A stretch of DNA of 64,000 nucleotides from an uncultured Oscillospiraceae bacterium (GTDB taxonomy: Bacteria > Bacillota > Clostridia > Oscillospirales > Oscillospiraceae): the NCBI GenBank assembly GCA_948616425.1, contig CAPGBJ010000041.1, positions 62,001 to 126,000 of the forward strand, in the 5' to 3' direction. Positions 52,010 through 60,682 of the stretch are shown one piece after another (the first letter of the stretch is position 1; each line of letters begins with the position of its first letter). The notes under the pieces were generated by a model. It ran no database searches. It was not told the origin of the DNA and saw nothing but the letters and a program-made list of their open reading frames with translations. The position numbers were made by a program, and so were the translations under genes.

Positions 52010-54808
52010 TTGAAACGGAGAATTTTTTCGTTTGCTTTGGCAGTATGTCTGTGCATATCAGTTATACCAGCTGTATATGCGGAGGGAAATATTCCCACAC
52101 CCCAAGTAGTCTATGAGACTTTGATTGCGTTGAAGGACCAAGGCGATTATTGCGAAGGAACACCGTGGGATGATTCAAACCATAGTTATTCCTGGAATGG
52201 CGGACCCGTCGCAGGGAATATCACCGGCGGTACGGGCTGTGCAGCTTTTGCTTTTGAGCTCAGCGATAAGGCCTTCGGTACCCTGCCTGCAAGGACGCTT
52301 ACCACGGGAAGTTTTCAGCTTTCTGATGTGCGGGCGGGAGACATTCTGCGGGTCCAGAACAACAGCCATAGCGTAATCGTACTCCAGGTGACGGATGGTG
52401 GCGCTGTGATTGCCGAGGCAAACTACCATGTGAATGGTGGAGCCGGTACCGTCCATTGGGGTCGTGCCATTTCAAGGGAAGAGGTTGAGGCCGCCAACTA
52501 CTTCATCACCCGCTATCCAGAGGGCTACATGCCTCCGAATGACCCTACAGCTGGGCAAGAGATTGACAGTGGGAGCTTTGGGAACCTGACCTGGAAATTG
52601 ACGAAGGCGGGTACTCTGACGATCTCTGGCAGCGGTGCCATGTCGGATTTTTCCGAGCCTTCGGAGACGCCCTGGAATGCTTACACGGATAAAATCTTGA
52701 CCATTATCCTTGAGAATGGCGTGACCAATGTAGGGAGCAGGGCTTTTTATGGCAGCAAAGCACTCAGTGTAACCATTCCTGGCAGTGTAACAACGATTGG
52801 TAGTGATGCATTCTACGGGTCCGCATTGGTTTCTGTAAATATTCCTGGTAGTGTGCGGACCATCGGGGACAATGCTTTCCGCAGTTGTGCAAATCTTGTT
52901 TCCGTTAATATTTCAGAGGGATTGGAGACAATTGGATCGGGGGCTTTTCGGGCCTGCGCAAAGCTCCCCTCTATTACACTGCCCGCCAGTATCCGTTCAG
53001 TAGGAGACTCGGCGTTTTTGGAATGTTCGGAAATGACAGAAGCAAATTTTAAGCCAAGTACCGCGAATGAGCCAGTGATAATGAACAATTATATGTTTGC
53101 TCGGTGCTGGAAGCTGAATAAAGTGACACTGCCTCAAAAAGTGGATTGTATCGCTGATTATATGTTTTTAAACTGCCTCTTTCTTACCAGTCTGAATATT
53201 CCGCAGGGTGCAACGCGAATCGGAGAGTCAGCCTTTTCATCTTGCCCCCTGAGTTCTATCTACATTCCCGACAGCGTAATGGAAATTGGTATGTCTGCAT
53301 TTCCGGTTCCCCGTACTTTGAATGATGTATATTTTGGCGGAAGTGAAGCAGATTGGAGCGGGATACAAAAAGTACCCACCGTCACAGCGGCGCTGGAGGG
53401 AGCGACGATACACTACAATAAAGAGCTGCCGGAAACTCCCTCTACACCTGATAAACACGAGCACAGCTGGGCTTCGGACTGGAGCAGAGACAGCGACTAC
53501 CACTGGCATGAGTGCTTGGCCCAAAACTGCGGTATCACTGGGAATAGCGGCAAGAGCGGTTATGGAGCACACAGCTACGGCGGCTGGGTGATTGACCGGG
53601 ATGCAACCGCCAGCCAGAGCGGCAGCAGGCATCGAATTTGTTCCGTCTGCGGCTACAGTCAAACGGGCAGTATTCCCGCCACGGGCGGTTCATCGTCCAG
53701 CGGAGGCAACAGCTCCAGTGATTATACCCCGCCCAGCACTACTACGACCACAACTCGGAACCCAGACGGCTCTGTCACTGTAACGAAGACCGACAGGCGC
53801 ACTGGGACCATCACAGAAACCACACAAAACCCGGACGGGTCCCGAACTGTAGTTGAGACCAAAAAGGACGGTACTGTGACCACCCGGAAAATCGACAAGG
53901 CGGGCAATAAAGCCGAGACCATTGCCAAGCCGGACGGCTCCAGCACAGTCATTGTGGAACAGAAAGATGGTACTACTGCCACCGTTACCACCAGCGCCGC
54001 CAGTAGGGTGGAGGCAGAGGTCAAGCTATCTGCTTCGGCCGTCAGCTCTGCTCAGCAGAGCGGTACCGCCGTCACCTTGCCTATTCCGCAGATGCAGGCT
54101 GCCCCGAATACCGATGGCGCGCCCACTGTGGTTGTGAACACAGGGAGTGAAAGACTGGTCAAGGTGGAGATCCCCGCTGTTGCCCCAACTCCCGGCACCG
54201 TGGTGGTGGTCGTCCACGCGGATGGCAGACAGGAGGTCATCAAGGGTTCTTGTCCCACAGCGAATGGCGTGACGGCGTCGCTGCCTGATGGGGCGACGGT
54301 GAAAATCGTGGATAACCGCAGGGACTTTGTGGACGTATCCCCCCAGTATTGGGGGGCAGATGCTATCGCCTTCGTTTCTGCCCGTGAGCTCTTTGCAGGT
54401 ACATCAGCGGATACCTTTACCCCTGATGCGCCCATGACCCGCGCTATGCTGGTGACGGTCTTGGCTCGCTTTGATGGTGCGGATATCTCGGGCGGCACCA
54501 CGTGGTATGAAAAGGGCGTCGAGTGGGCGATTGCCAACGGTGTCAGTGACGGCAGCAGCCCTGAACGAAATATTACCCGTGAGCAGTTGGTTACAATGCT
54601 TTGGCGGTACGCAGGTTCCCCGGCTGCTACCGGCAATATGTTCAGCTTCGCGGATGAAGATCAGATCAGCGGCTATGCCCGGAAGGCCATGCAATGGGCT
54701 GTGGAGAATGGTATTGTCAGTGGCTTCGGCAACGGGCGGTTGGGGCCCCAAGGGCAAGCTACCCGTGTACAGGTTGCGCAGATGTTGAAAAGCCTGATTG
54801 AGAAGTAG
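52010..54808 (+). CDS. secreted multidomain surface protein: peptidase-like domain, BspA-type LRR, SLH
   Basis: 932 aa from a TTG at 52010, 10 nt after AAGGAGG; this start places a clean signal peptide first (KRRIFSFALAVCLCISVIPAVYA). Residues 28-170 look like a papain-fold/NlpC-CHAP type module, with Cys in GTGCAAFAFELSD, His in NNSHSVIVLQV and a second His in YHVNGG; activity is uncertain. About 180-470: five or more BspA-like leucine-rich repeats (LVSVNIPGSVRTIGDNAFRSC type). Then a His/Trp/Cys segment (HEHSWASDWSRDSDYHWHEC), a Thr-rich region with NPDGSxTV repeats, and three SLH domains (about 760-932) that anchor to the cell wall. Probably an adhesin or wall enzyme. Confidence 0.88.
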   Translation: MKRRIFSFALAVCLCISVIPAVYAEGNIPTPQVVYETLIALKDQGDYCEGTPWDDSNHSYSWNGGPVAGNITGGTGCAAFAFELSDKAFGTLPARTLTTGSFQLSDVRAGDILRVQNNSHSVIVLQVTDGGAVIAEANYHVNGGAGTVHWGRAISREEVEAANYFITRYPEGYMPPNDPTAGQEIDSGSFGNLTWKLTKAGTLTISGSGAMSDFSEPSETPWNAYTDKILTIILENGVTNVGSRAFYGSKALSVTIPGSVTTIGSDAFYGSALVSVNIPGSVRTIGDNAFRSCANLVSVNISEGLETIGSGAFRACAKLPSITLPASIRSVGDSAFLECSEMTEANFKPSTANEPVIMNNYMFARCWKLNKVTLPQKVDCIADYMFLNCLFLTSLNIPQGATRIGESAFSSCPLSSIYIPDSVMEIGMSAFPVPRTLNDVYFGGSEADWSGIQKVPTVTAALEGATIHYNKELPETPSTPDKHEHSWASDWSRDSDYHWHECLAQNCGITGNSGKSGYGAHSYGGWVIDRDATASQSGSRHRICSVCGYSQTGSIPATGGSSSSGGNSSSDYTPPSTTTTTTRNPDGSVTVTKTDRRTGTITETTQNPDGSRTVVETKKDGTVTTRKIDKAGNKAETIAKPDGSSTVIVEQKDGTTATVTTSAASRVEAEVKLSASAVSSAQQSGTAVTLPIPQMQAAPNTDGAPTVVVNTGSERLVKVEIPAVAPTPGTVVVVVHADGRQEVIKGSCPTANGVTASLPDGATVKIVDNRRDFVDVSPQYWGADAIAFVSARELFAGTSADTFTPDAPMTRAMLVTVLARFDGADISGGTTWYEKGVEWAIANGVSDGSSPERNITREQLVTMLWRYAGSPAATGNMFSFADEDQISGYARKAMQWAVENGIVSGFGNGRLGPQGQATRVQVAQMLKSLIEK

Positions 54809-54834
54809 GCCCTAATCCAATACAAGCGTGTTAA

Positions 54835-54874
54835 AGCTAGACCGTCTTCCTATATTGTGGAAGACGGTCTAGCT
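54835..54874 (+). terminator. 16-bp hairpin after the surface protein gene
   Basis: AGCTAGACCGTCTTCC (54835-54850) and GGAAGACGGTCTAGCT (54859-54874) are perfect complements with an 8-nt loop. It is followed by CAATATAAAAG, not a T run, yet it lies 27 nt past the stop and is the likely transcript end. Confidence 0.6.
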
Positions 54875-55379
54875 CAATATAAAAGTTATTTGAGGACAGT
54901 GTGGGCGAGCCTATCGCAGGTCTGTGATTTATGAAGCTGCCCACCGTTTACAAATGGGGAATGTGCCGCCAGGACATTGGGACTTATCGTTGACTTATGG
55001 GCGGACTTGACCGACAGTTGAGCCAGACTGATCTAACAAGGTCTCCCGGCAGATAGAAAAGGTATCAATTTTTAGTCGTTGATTTCTGCTTTATCTGTCG
55101 GTAGGGGATTGCCGGGAAATTTAGCTGCTGTAAGACCGCAATATAGAGGTTCTTATTCAGAACAATAAAAGATGTTCGGCGCCAGCCGCATTTTTCCCTA
55201 AGTCCCAATTCTTTTTCGTGTTCCCGCCCCCGCAGGGGGCGGGAATCACAAGGCTATTTTCTCCCGGAGGAACGCAAAAGCGAATTTGGAGTTCCCTAAA
55301 AGAGAATCAGGTGGCTTTCAAGAGTGACATTGACTGCAAAAATTTATAAAAGTCAGGGGAAGGAAAAGGCAAAAAAGTC
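54875..55379 (+). other. AT-richer non-coding region with inverted repeats
   Basis: No convincing gene. Structures seen: CCGGCAGATA (55046-55055) against TATCTGTCGG (55092-55101) with an inner ATCAA/TTGAT pairing, and a perfect 11-bp stem TTCCCGCCCCC/GGGGGCGGGAA (55221-55231/55235-55245) with loop GCA. Base composition is lower in GC than both flanks, which suggests old remnants or an insertion. Confidence 0.5.
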
Positions 55380-55407
55380 TTTACATTTCTCAAAAATCTG
55401 ATATAAT
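55380..55407 (+). promoter_or_regulatory. promoter of the candidate ncRNA
   Basis: -35 TTTACA (55380-55385), 16 bp, -10 TATAAT (55402-55407). No open reading frame with a ribosome binding site follows, which is why an RNA product is suspected. Confidence 0.6.
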
Positions 55408-55413
55408 ATAGAA

Positions 55414-55625
55414 GCTGTCTGAAGGAGAGTAAAGTATTGGAGCTGTAGTCCGTCTGAGAGAAGGTGCAGTCCGCTGGGCAAGGCCTACTAGATCAGGTGA
55501 GCGAGCAGAGCAAATGTGAGAAATCGTACAGATAAAATCCGACAAGTATGTAGCTCAGCTGGGAGGAGGTTCAGTCTGTATCCGCAGGATACATCCGACC
55601 AAAATTTCTGCTCTCCTGTTTTCTT
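55414..55625 (+). ncRNA. candidate structured non-coding RNA (possibly 6S-like)
   Basis: About 210 nt downstream of a good promoter. The ends pair (AGGAGAG 55423-55429 with CTCTCCT 55611-55617) and GTTTTCTT follows, as in an RNA that ends at its own closing stem. Inside: TTGG/CCAA (55437-55440/55599-55602), a 7-bp hairpin TGTATCC/GGATACA (55577-55583/55587-55593), and GCTGGGC paired with GCTCAGC, giving a rod-like fold. The 5' TGTAGTCC (55444-55451) could replace TGTATCC as partner of GGATACA. A rod with a small hairpin in one strand recalls 6S RNA, but I do not recognise its sequence. It includes a 17-nt stretch (TGTAGCTCAGCTGGGAG) identical to the D arm of the tRNA downstream. Confidence 0.4.
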
Positions 55626-55711
55626 GCGTGATTTGTTGGTCTTTTCCCTGAAAGCTGAATGTTTGGTTAATTTAGAATTCACAACTTTTTCTATGTAAAA
55701 GATGCCGATTT

Positions 55712-55788
55712 GGGCCTGTAGCTCAGCTGGGAGAGCGCACGGTTCGCATCCGTGAGGTTCGAGGGTTCGATCCCCTTCAGGTCCACCA
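55712..55788 (+). tRNA. tRNA-Ala (anticodon CGC)
   Basis: 77 nt including encoded CCA. Acceptor stem GGGCCTG/CAGGTCC with the G3-U70 wobble that defines alanine tRNA, D arm GCTC/GAGC, anticodon arm CACGG-TTCGCAT-CCGTG (anticodon CGC, reads GCG), T arm GAGGG-TTCGATC-CCCTT, discriminator A. The CGC isoacceptor fits a GC-rich genome. Confidence 0.95.
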
Positions 55789-55793
55789 TAACG

Positions 55794-55834
55794 CGCAAAT
55801 ACGAACCCTGTATATTATCAGGAACGTATTTGCG
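55794..55834 (+). promoter_or_regulatory. stem-loop just after tRNA-Ala
   Basis: CGCAAATACG (55794-55803) and CGTATTTGCG (55825-55834) pair perfectly, with an inner CCTG/CAGG stem. It may serve processing of the tRNA 3' end. Confidence 0.5.
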
Positions 55835-55842
55835 GTAAAAGC

Positions 55843-55885
55843 AAATGTAGAGCCAAGGTCATGAGATCTTGGCTCTACATTTTTT
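55843..55885 (+). terminator. terminator of tRNA-Ala, possibly bidirectional
   Basis: AAATGTAGAGCCAAG (55843-55857) pairs over 15 bp with CTTGGCTCTACATTT (55868-55882), and the T run continues (TTTTTT). On the minus strand the same stem is followed by GCTTTTACC, so it may also end the exopolysaccharide operon. Nothing else is seen between 55886 and 56005. Confidence 0.85.
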
Positions 55886-56005
55886 GAAAAAAGCGACCTG
55901 CGTCACGACAAATATGCTTTAAACATGGAAATCAACGGGCCACAAGAAAGAATACCGGACTCTTCGCTAAAATAGATACCATTGTCTTCTCTTTTGTCAG
56001 GAATT

Positions 56006-57430
56006 TTACCGGGCCTCACTGTGCCGGACCCGTTTGATGGTCCCCCAGATCCCTTTGTTTTTCTGATAGCCGATCAAGGCGCTCAGCCGAATGAAATCAA
56101 AGACAAACCGGAAAAAAATGTTCTCAATCAGGCATATAATACAAGCGCGAAGGACATCCTGACGGCTGATATGGATATTTTGCGTATAAATCCGCTGGAA
56201 AAATGCGGTGATCGTCAGAATTGAGCTATAAATCGCAAACAACAGGTAAAATTGGAACATGAATTTTGCGTTGAGCAGCCCCACAAGAGCCGCCGCAACT
56301 GTCACGGCCAGCCCGGCCACTTCAATAATAGGCGAATACAACTCATAGAGCAGATAGTAAAGGTAGGAAATTGTACCCACCATTCCAAAGCGGGATTTCA
56401 GGAACATGAAACGATACTGGGTGATACATTGGAATAAACCGATATGCCACCGGCGGCGCTGTCGGAAGAGGTCCGGCAAGGTCGAAGGTGCCTGACTCCA
56501 GCAGACTGCATTGGGTTCATATCGTATGGAATACCGCTCCATGTTGCTCCGACAGTAGGCGTGAAGCTTCGCCACCAGCTCCATGTCCTCCCCCAGCACA
56601 TTCGTGGCATATCCTCCGGCGGCAATGACTACACTTTTTTTGAACAAGCCAAACGCACCGGAGATAATCAGATTTCCATTGAAGCCATCCAAAAGAATCC
56701 GCGAAGCCAGGAAGGAGCGGTCATACTCCATAACCTGCATACTGGTTAGGAAGTTCCAGGGCAGATGATAGCTCAGTTCCCGGTGAGCGCCGCCTTCTCC
56801 ATCCGGGTTAAACTTGATACACTGGGCTACCCGGATCAAACCTCCCACTGCCACTACGTTGTCGTCCTCCAAAAGCGGCTGAACAATGCGCTCCAGGGAA
56901 TCCCATTGTAGCACGGAGTCTGCGTCAATGCATACAAAATAGGGGTATTGGGATGCGTTGATGCCCGCATTCAGCGCGTCGCCCTTCCCGCCGTTTTCCT
57001 TTCGCAGCAGCGTTAGCCGGACCCGGGTATCCGGGGCCTCGTAGACCGCTTCAATTGATTTGCACGGAATACTCAGCCGAATGGGGCGGCTGACCTCCCT
57101 CATATGAAAATAGTCAATCAACACTTGGCTGGTCTCGTCACTCGAGCCGTCGTCTATCACGATCACCTCATAGAGCTGATAGTCCAGATCCAGCAGGGAC
57201 TTTACGTTGTCCAAAATGGTGACCTCCTCATCGTGGGCGGGCACCAGAACAGAGACGGGGAAATAAAAATCGTGCTTCAGCTCATTTTTGATGGCGCGCA
57301 TACGGTCCTGATGATAAAGCCGCCAAGCTCCCATTGCAACGGAAAGAAACAAATAGGAAGCATAGAGCAATAAATAAAACAGGAAAAAGGCTTCTACCCA
57401 CCGCAGGATTTGAAAAACCACTTCGCTCAT
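56006..57430 (-). CDS. processive family 2 glycosyltransferase (polysaccharide synthase-like)
   Basis: 474 aa. One N-terminal membrane helix (FFLFYLLLYASYLFLSVAMG), then a GT2 domain with DDGSSDETS, DADS (DxD), a GED catalytic base (VLGEDMEL) and RQRRRW (QxxRW), then C-terminal membrane helices (about 345-430). This is the layout of PgaC/IcaA and hyaluronan or cellulose synthases, which polymerise and often export a polysaccharide. No PilZ domain. It is the last gene of the minus-strand operon and overlaps the HEAT gene by ATGA. Sugar donor unknown. Confidence 0.92.
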   Translation of the reverse strand: MSEVVFQILRWVEAFFLFYLLLYASYLFLSVAMGAWRLYHQDRMRAIKNELKHDFYFPVSVLVPAHDEEVTILDNVKSLLDLDYQLYEVIVIDDGSSDETSQVLIDYFHMREVSRPIRLSIPCKSIEAVYEAPDTRVRLTLLRKENGGKGDALNAGINASQYPYFVCIDADSVLQWDSLERIVQPLLEDDNVVAVGGLIRVAQCIKFNPDGEGGAHRELSYHLPWNFLTSMQVMEYDRSFLASRILLDGFNGNLIISGAFGLFKKSVVIAAGGYATNVLGEDMELVAKLHAYCRSNMERYSIRYEPNAVCWSQAPSTLPDLFRQRRRWHIGLFQCITQYRFMFLKSRFGMVGTISYLYYLLYELYSPIIEVAGLAVTVAAALVGLLNAKFMFQFYLLFAIYSSILTITAFFQRIYTQNIHISRQDVLRACIICLIENIFFRFVFDFIRLSALIGYQKNKGIWGTIKRVRHSEAR

Positions 57431-58542
57431 ACTGCTGCTAACGCCTCTCTTTCCTTCTTCTGCCCTGCGGCGGCGGACGGGACCTCAAAAATGTATTTCA
57501 GCATATCTGCCGCATAGCGGTCTTTGCCGGAGCTGTTCTGGACTTCCTCCCATGTAACGCCCATCGCCTTCAAAGAGCGGGCCGCATTTTGCCGGACATA
57601 CCAGTTTTGGCTGTGGAGGGCATCCTTCAAGGCTTGCCTGGTTTCACTGTCCGGGTAAGACGCTAAGGAAGCCGCCGCCGCGATGGAAATGTCCCGTTTC
57701 CCCTCCGCGTCTCCCCTCAGCAGCCGCAAAAGCACGGGCTTCGCGTGTGGGACGGCGTGTCGGCGAAAATAGCGCACCAGCGCGAACCGCGTCTCCGCAG
57801 GAAGCTGTTCTGTTTCCAGCGTTTTCAAGAAATACTCCGCGAAGCTGTCATCACTCAGAGTATCGGCAAAGCGGATCAATCCCACCTGGAAGCATTCGCT
57901 CAATTGTCTCCGGTTCTTCCAAAGACGGTGCGCCAGAGCGTCCTGATCCCCCTGGAACCGGGTCAATCCATCGGACAGAAGCCGGGGATCGTGATACCAT
58001 CCCCTCTGGCTCATCAGGACAAAGGAGTGTTCCACCGACTGGGCGCTCCCCAGCGCGTACAGAGCGTTGAGTACATTTTCCCGGCTGTATACGGTAGAAC
58101 CCTCCAGATAGCTTAGAAGCTGTTCCGCCAACGGGCCTCCCTTATCCCCAACCGAGGGATAAAAGGAGGCGATTACATAGGCGAAAAACGCTTGCTCCAT
58201 AGCGTCCTTTTTCTGATACACCCCCGCAAGCTCCAAAACCAGCGGACGGTTCTCCTGGAAGAACCGTGCCGCCGCCTCCGGATGCGTGTCCTTCCGACTC
58301 TCCATCGCCGCATAAAAGGCAATCAGCTCCTCGGTGTCTTTCAGCCGGCGGAGCAGCTCGCCGGAATCCCACACGGGCCTGCCCTCCAGAAAGCTGTCCA
58401 AATAGGTTTCCCAGCGGTGAACTCTCCGTTTCTGCCGCCGTTTGACACTGCCGGAGCGAAAGATATACAGCAGATTAAACAGCAGCAGGACAACACAGAT
58501 AAATATGTAAAAGTAAATAACCGCCCTGACCGGCAACCGCAC
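57427..58542 (-). CDS. HEAT-repeat membrane protein
   Basis: 371 aa, GTG start at 58542, 8 nt after GGGAGG. One membrane helix (IYFYIFICVVLLLFNLLYIF, 9-28) and then helical repeats in the cytosol. Clear HEAT units lie near the end (ISIAAAASLASYPDSETRQALKDALHSQNWYVRQNAARSLKAMG). HEAT solenoids are scaffolds. Its fixed coupling to the synthase gene (ATGA) suggests it is a subunit or regulator of that enzyme, by inference. Confidence 0.85.
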   Translation of the reverse strand: MRLPVRAVIYFYIFICVVLLLFNLLYIFRSGSVKRRQKRRVHRWETYLDSFLEGRPVWDSGELLRRLKDTEELIAFYAAMESRKDTHPEAAARFFQENRPLVLELAGVYQKKDAMEQAFFAYVIASFYPSVGDKGGPLAEQLLSYLEGSTVYSRENVLNALYALGSAQSVEHSFVLMSQRGWYHDPRLLSDGLTRFQGDQDALAHRLWKNRRQLSECFQVGLIRFADTLSDDSFAEYFLKTLETEQLPAETRFALVRYFRRHAVPHAKPVLLRLLRGDAEGKRDISIAAAASLASYPDSETRQALKDALHSQNWYVRQNAARSLKAMGVTWEEVQNSSGKDRYAADMLKYIFEVPSAAAGQKKEREALAAV

Positions 58543-58543
58543 C

Positions 58544-60670
58544 TTAATTTCCTCCCTTCCAATACGCCTGCATAATATAATAACTCTCCTTCAGACGCTC
58601 CCGATACTCCAGGCTCTTCCAGCTCTTGAGACGAAACGACTCCATCGGGATCCCGTTTTCCTCGCCGTCCCAGGCCGCCCCGATCCAGATATCCCGAATC
58701 TGCTTGAACTCCACGCCGTAATGCTGATAATAGTCCCGGTGAACCAGCAGGGAGGCAGGGGCTCCCACATTCAGCAAAAGCCAGGGAAGGCGAATTTCCA
58801 CACATCCCGTTCCAAAGCAGAAATCGGCCAGGGAATTGTAGTTCTCCACCTCGCTGTTTCCGTTTCCATGGGTCAGATTTCCGGTTTCCCATACACCCAG
58901 CCGTTGGAGAACCCGTGTCTCCGGGGTCAGCGTTTCCACCAGCAGGGGGTTCTGCACCGCCATGCCGATTGGAACAAAGACGCCGCTGTCCTGTTCCGGG
59001 AAATCCAGGAAGGGGTCGTCTCCCGCTGTCTCGTACAAAAAGCGCTCCCGCAGGGGGTCCCAGCGTTCCTGTACCAGCAGGCGGCTGTTATCCGTTCCGT
59101 CCACACAGAGGAGAAAATCCACATCCCGAGAAAAGGCCAGATCAGGGTGGTCACAGGAACGGCTCCCCATCTCAGGGGAGATATCCAGCGGCAGGTAGAC
59201 CGGCTCCTCCCGGCTAATCCCCTCCAGCAGCAGATAAAGACCCTCCGCATCATAGCGGGCAGACAGCCGCAGGCCGTCCCGCTCCAGCAGGAGGTCCTCC
59301 GTCTTCCACTCGGAGGGATCGCCGTCCAGAATACAGACGGCCTCCTCTCCCGGAGCAAAGGCCATCAGGCCGTAGTTCTGGCTGTTCGTCTGCAGATCGT
59401 GCCACAGGAAATGCTCCGTGGGCACTGCGGCGAAGGCCGTGTTCCAGCTTCTCCGCTCCCACTCGTCCTGCCAGGTGGAGACAAAGCCTCCCGCCCAGCC
59501 GTCTGCCTCCAGAGCCCGGCTGACTTCCACCAGGCGCTGGCCCTGTTCCTCCTCGGTCAAAGGGGCGCGGTTCAGCTCCACGGCACCCCGGCCGGAGGAA
59601 AATCCATACCCCGCGGCCAGCACCGGCATGGTATGATAGCGGGCAAGCAGCTCCAGATAACCGCCGTAGGGCTGACTGGTGTCCAGCCCCGCCAGAAGCG
59701 GGGAGATGGACTGCTTCTGGGCGGCGGAGAGATATTCCGTGAAGCTGTCGCAAAAGTCATAGAGACGGTAGGCGGCAAAGCGCCCCGCCTTCATGGACGG
59801 CAGAGGCGTCACATGCTCCGGATCCGTCTGGGCGTGCTTTTCCAGCTGGCGGGCATAGACCTCCTCGTATTCCAGAAAGTCGCAGGAGGGGTCGCAGAGA
59901 AACCCAACAGGCCGCTGCGTGTCATATTTATCCGTCTCATAGGCGGTGATCTCGTCCATGACCCGGGCCATCGCCGCCTCAAAGGGAGTGGCGTCCTCCG
60001 TTGTCTGGAAGTAGTCGCCCTGATATTCGCCGGAACGGATGGTGCTGTGATCCGTATAGGAGATGGTGTCCGGCTGCCATTCCGTGCCCACCAGGAAGCC
60101 CGCTACCCAAGGGGAAATGTCCCGCCGGTAGACGCCGCCGCTTCGGATTCCCACGGCGGGAAGGTCCTTCCGTCCGTGGATGATGTCCACCAGGGATTTG
60201 CCGTCCTCCAGCAGCGTATTCAGGAAATCCGCGTGATACGCATCCTTGGACCGGTCATTTGCGTAGTCGCTGATATCAGTGCCCTGGAGCATGTACAGGG
60301 GCTGGTCATGGCTGGTATTGTAAGTATAGAGGGCGTTGTAGAAATCATCGTCCATGACGCTGGTCACCCGGACGGCATTGGCACCCATGTCCCCAATGGC
60401 CTCGAACCAGCGGAGATAATCCTCCTCCCCGGCGTCATAGGCGGTGGCGTAGTGCCCCGGCAGGCTGGAGGTCACATCCACTCCCCGCAGGGTAAGCGCC
60501 GTGTATTTCTCTCCGTCCCAGCGATGAAGCTCCGTCCCCTCCGCCCGAAACGGGACGGACAGCGCGGGCCGCTCCCCAAAGGGAAGATAGAAGCCGCCGT
60601 AGAATATGGCCCAATACCCGCCCAGCACAAGGGCCAGGAGCAGCACGGCGGCCGACATAAATCGCTTCAT
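58544..60670 (-). CDS. TIM-barrel glycosidase-like protein with a CBM9/DOMON-like C-terminal domain
   Basis: 708 aa. N-terminal membrane anchor or signal (MSAAVLLLALVLGGYWAIFYGG). Residues 55-440 resemble GH2/GH5-type barrels (LRGVDVTSSLPGHYA, WFEAIGDMGANAVRVTSVMDDDFYNALYTYN, then FVSTWQDEWERR near the end of the barrel). Residues 445-570 carry a carbohydrate-binding-like domain (CILDGDPSEWKTEDLL, LSARYDAEGLYLLLEG, DVDFLLCVDG). It could trim, transfer or bind the polymer outside the cell. Catalytic residues cannot be assigned with safety. AGGAGGGAAGGAAC precedes the ATG. Confidence 0.75.
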   Translation of the reverse strand: MKRFMSAAVLLLALVLGGYWAIFYGGFYLPFGERPALSVPFRAEGTELHRWDGEKYTALTLRGVDVTSSLPGHYATAYDAGEEDYLRWFEAIGDMGANAVRVTSVMDDDFYNALYTYNTSHDQPLYMLQGTDISDYANDRSKDAYHADFLNTLLEDGKSLVDIIHGRKDLPAVGIRSGGVYRRDISPWVAGFLVGTEWQPDTISYTDHSTIRSGEYQGDYFQTTEDATPFEAAMARVMDEITAYETDKYDTQRPVGFLCDPSCDFLEYEEVYARQLEKHAQTDPEHVTPLPSMKAGRFAAYRLYDFCDSFTEYLSAAQKQSISPLLAGLDTSQPYGGYLELLARYHTMPVLAAGYGFSSGRGAVELNRAPLTEEEQGQRLVEVSRALEADGWAGGFVSTWQDEWERRSWNTAFAAVPTEHFLWHDLQTNSQNYGLMAFAPGEEAVCILDGDPSEWKTEDLLLERDGLRLSARYDAEGLYLLLEGISREEPVYLPLDISPEMGSRSCDHPDLAFSRDVDFLLCVDGTDNSRLLVQERWDPLRERFLYETAGDDPFLDFPEQDSGVFVPIGMAVQNPLLVETLTPETRVLQRLGVWETGNLTHGNGNSEVENYNSLADFCFGTGCVEIRLPWLLLNVGAPASLLVHRDYYQHYGVEFKQIRDIWIGAAWDGEENGIPMESFRLKSWKSLEYRERLKESYYIMQAYWKGGN

Positions 60671-60682
60671 GTTCCTTCCCTC

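Noticed and set aside
55555..55608. Possible second tRNA (D-arm identity, ends in CCGACCA)
   Set aside because: The acceptor stem does not pair and no anticodon arm forms, so it is not a tRNA gene. The identity is kept as an observation under the candidate RNA.
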